Translations under genes and position numbers: made by a program
NCBI GenBank assembly: GCA_015680685.1
Contig: MNCI01036654.1
Coordinates: forward strand, 361,911-396,369
Length of the DNA: 34,459 nucleotides
From: Gnetum montanum
Taxonomy: Eukaryota > Streptophyta > Gnetopsida > Gnetales > Gnetaceae
Direction of reading: 5' to 3'
Notes under the pieces: model-generated
The model's database searches: none
What the model was told of the DNA's origin: nothing
What the model saw: the letters and a program-made list of their open reading frames with translations, nothing else
Shown here: positions 31,768-34,459 of the stretch, in pieces
Layout: every line of letters starts with the position of its first letter
Numbering within the stretch: the first letter of the stretch is position 1

Positions 31768-34459
31768 ATAGCCACATAAAAAATTTTGCACCATGACATG
31801 ACCATTGATAAATGTACTTTGGTGTGGTTTAGACCTAATTCCTAAGAGTTTTTGTTGTTCTTGATCCAACATTTTGGTGTGATCATATGATCATACTTGG
31901 TAGTAGATATTTCTAGTATAATTACAAAAACTCTTGTGTGCAGATCTTTTAACTACATTTTAAAGTTCATGGTTGATGATCCTGACACCCAAAGACATAC
32001 AAAGAGGGATAGTATCTCTTATGGTTGGGAAGTTTGTAGGTTATCATAGATTTGGAAGATGCTTGAGTACTTACAATACAATGTTAATAAAACTATGATG
32101 ATAGGCCAAAGAATAAAAACACTCTTTCAAAATCTTCCATGAACTATTTACTTGGTAACATAGTAAGTTTAGCTTTAAATGTCACCTTTCCTTGTTTTTT
32201 CTTTTGATTTTAAGGTTTTTTTTAGTTCTAACTATTTTAATACTTCATTCTTTTTCATAGGCATAGGGTACATCACATGGGATTGGTGAGGAATGACCAA
32301 ACCTTAGTTGTGGCTCAAATAGCTTTGGAAGAGTACAAGGAAGGTGGAATCATGAGGGTGCAAGTGCTTTTTCATCTTAAATATAAGTTTGATAGATGTT
32401 GTACATGGTACTTTAACTTGTACGAGTGATGCATAACAACCAAACATGTATACAAGTGGTGGACTCATCTAGATTTGGAAGCATCCACACTAACTTATCC
32501 TAAGATTCTATCCTTATCCACGCCTAGTATATTAAAATTATTTAACATGGTTAATAATTTTAATATATTATTATATTTTTTTATTGTTTGTTATCTTCTT
32601 AGAATTTTTACAAGGCTAACATGTTCATTGTATTTTGTGACAAATTCTATATGCAAGTCTACAATTGATGTGACTATTTCAAGCTATTCTAAGGAGAAAG
32701 TTTAGCTCAAGTCGGGTGAAGTAAACTTAGTGCAATAATGGATGGTAGAAAAGGCTCCTATGAACATTAAAAAAAGGCTCATTAACATATATTTGCATGA
32801 TTAGTTTATGTTACCTAGTCTAATGATGTTACTTGCTAAAATTTTGAATGTGATTGACTCCTTTCATGAAGATGTCACTAAACTCATCACTTGTGTTAAT
32901 GGTTATGCTATTGCATTGAGTGTTAATGCATCAATTTTTAGTGATGTTTTTTGTATACCTTCTAGTAGTTATAAGATAAACACTCAATTAGGGAAGGATG
33001 TAGGCTATATAAAGGAGTTGGAGGCTTGGCTCAACTCTTCTCCTAGTGCAATATTGAACTTCAACAAGTGTACTCTTAAGGAAGATAATCAAATGTATCC
33101 TATTTTCTATGCTAGAGTCTTTCCCATATTACTATTAAAAAAGAAAACTATAGGAGTCTAGTAGGCTTAGACAATGAGAAAGGTTCTAACTAATGATACT
33201 ACATTTTAGTAGGCTACCCAATTCATTATTGGTTTAAGGGATGAAATCAAAATGGTCGACAACAACCTTAATAATATTCATCATGTGCATTTTACATTCT
33301 TTCATACATATCTAAAGAGGTTTGTGGAGTTCTTATTGATCAAGAAAGATGAAGAATGGATTGCACGTGATCCTTTCCAACTCTCTAGATCTTATGTTAT
33401 TCATATCACTTTGGTTATACGTCACCAGGGATCATCAATTGAGAATGTTGGAGAATCACTATCTATGACTATAAAGAGTCTTAGTGGTTTGGATGAATGT
33501 TCCCCTAATAGCATGGGGATTGAGCCTCATTCTACACATGGAAATTTTAAGAAGGAAAAAAGGCTACACAAAGAAGAAGACAATGATACCAGAAAGAAGA
33601 TAACGAGGCCACTTATTGAAGATAACATTTAAGCCCTTGGCAAGAAAACATCCAAGAAATTGTCCATCAAGCACAACATGATGAATCAAGATGTTTGAGG
33701 TATCTAAACACATTATTTTAGTTTTAATTTTATTTTTTGAGTTGTATATTTTTACTATTATATTTTTGTTAAATATTTGCTAACTTGTTTTATGTTTTAT
33801 GGCCTTGTTTTAGAGAGTGTGTAAGAGTTGGTTGCTAAAGTTGTTGTGGAGGTGGAGCAACAATGTAAAGAAGAGGAGGAGATCACAACTAGGGAGGAAG
33901 AGGAGAGAGAAACCAAAAAGGCTTCCAATGTTGTAGATTCCATCTTAGATAATTTTCCTCTAGAGAGCAATCCTCCAATAGACCTATCTCATGATCTTCT
34001 TCATGTGTTTTAATTTTAATAATTTTTGTTTTATGTTTTAATTTTTGTTCTTGCATTATTTTTTTTATTCTTATTTTTTATTATTTTTGTTTATTGTAAT
34101 TAGTTTCTAACTATTATAGCCATTATAGGATGTGAACCTCCTCCAAAAGCATCTACATCCACATTCTATGCCAAGCCTTGTCCTAGACAAGCTAGAGTTC
34201 ATGAAGGGAATGATGGATAATATGCTAGATGATGAGTGGCAAGGTACCCCTACATCCAACCATACAAATCACAAGTGTTCATGCATGATCTGGTTGAATT
34301 TAGTGGATAGGATTGTTTGTGGTATCTAGATCGTTATGTCTTGATCACAGTTTTCTGTCTTCCCACTTGGACTAGTGATAGCTTTGTGACATATGATTTA
34401 GTCCAAAGTGAAGCATATGATAATTGATGTTTTTGTGGCCTTATGCTACCCCCATGACT
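31768..34459 (+). pseudogene. Decayed multi-exon gene of unknown function, copy 2 (cut by window end)
   Basis: Homologous to copy 1 along E1 to E5. Blocks: E1 about 31768-32162, E2 32261-about 32470, E3 about 32690-33699, E4 33814-about 34004, E5 34129-about 34243. The E1 donor GTAAGT (32163) pairs with AG at 32260 in phase 2; the E3 donor GT at 33700 and the AG at 33812-33813 are phase 1, and E4 continues in frame with a Glu-rich stretch (EEEEITTREEEERETKK). The E1 stretch after 31850 shows 22 of 47 residues identical to copy 1; an E3 stretch shows about 22 of 55. E3 has open segments 32808-33161 (SIFSDVFCIPSSSYKI) and 33252-33632. Stops are present, some at CAA-to-TAA sites. The left end meets the LTR; upstream exons, if any, are missing. 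Confidence 0.75.

Noticed and set aside
1-34459. tRNA, rRNA or organelle-derived DNA
   Set aside because: No cloverleaf boxes, conserved rRNA stretches or plastid/mitochondrial gene sequences were recognised by eye; not tested by a covariance search.

Overview
The window looks like a piece of intergenic DNA from a large, repeat-rich plant nuclear genome. It is AT-rich, CpG-poor and contains no intact long reading frame. Nearly everything recognisable is decayed Ty3/gypsy LTR retrotransposon: the Tat/Ogre lineage (ordinary RNase H plus an archaeal-type RNase H before the integrase) and the Athila lineage. A gymnosperm-like genome is a reasonable guess, but the sequence does not prove it. I see no ordinary host gene, tRNA, rRNA, CRISPR array or bacterial feature.

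Left part (1-9700): a probable LTR fragment pointing left (1-740, minus TATA box at 216-224) with repeated U3 blocks; an intron-like stretch; a plus-strand Tat-lineage pol remnant (2216-5575) covering RT, RNase H, archaeal-type RNase H and integrase; a candidate 3' LTR from 6416 with 45-bp repeats and a TATA box; then short repeat clusters at 8528-8698 and 8827-9006 and a strong nested hairpin at 8700-8805.

Middle part (9700-24350): a second Tat-lineage pol remnant on the minus strand (9700-13360), convergent with the first, whose integrase is broken by an insertion that begins at a 34-bp inverted duplication. Next come an intron-like stretch (13361-13870), a tandem array of about ten ~190-bp units with a palindromic core (13945-15720), a decayed multi-exon plus-strand gene (17900-21467), a 35-bp repeat cluster, and a minus-strand Tat-lineage gag-protease remnant (22290-24345). 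Shared sequence modules on both sides suggest that gag-protease and pol here may be two halves of one Ogre-like element. Its internal intron would then hold the array and the antisense gene.

Right part (24350-34459): a minus-strand Athila-lineage element (about 25040-30290, gag to integrase) with a candidate 5' LTR at 30899-31767. It abuts a second, diverged copy of the same multi-exon gene (31768 to the window end).

The most interesting content is this two-copy multi-exon gene family. The copies share protein-level homology across several exons, intron positions and phases, and at least two splice junctions in copy 1 join in-frame sequence. I cannot name its function. Exon and LTR boundaries below are approximate unless a splice site or codon is specified.
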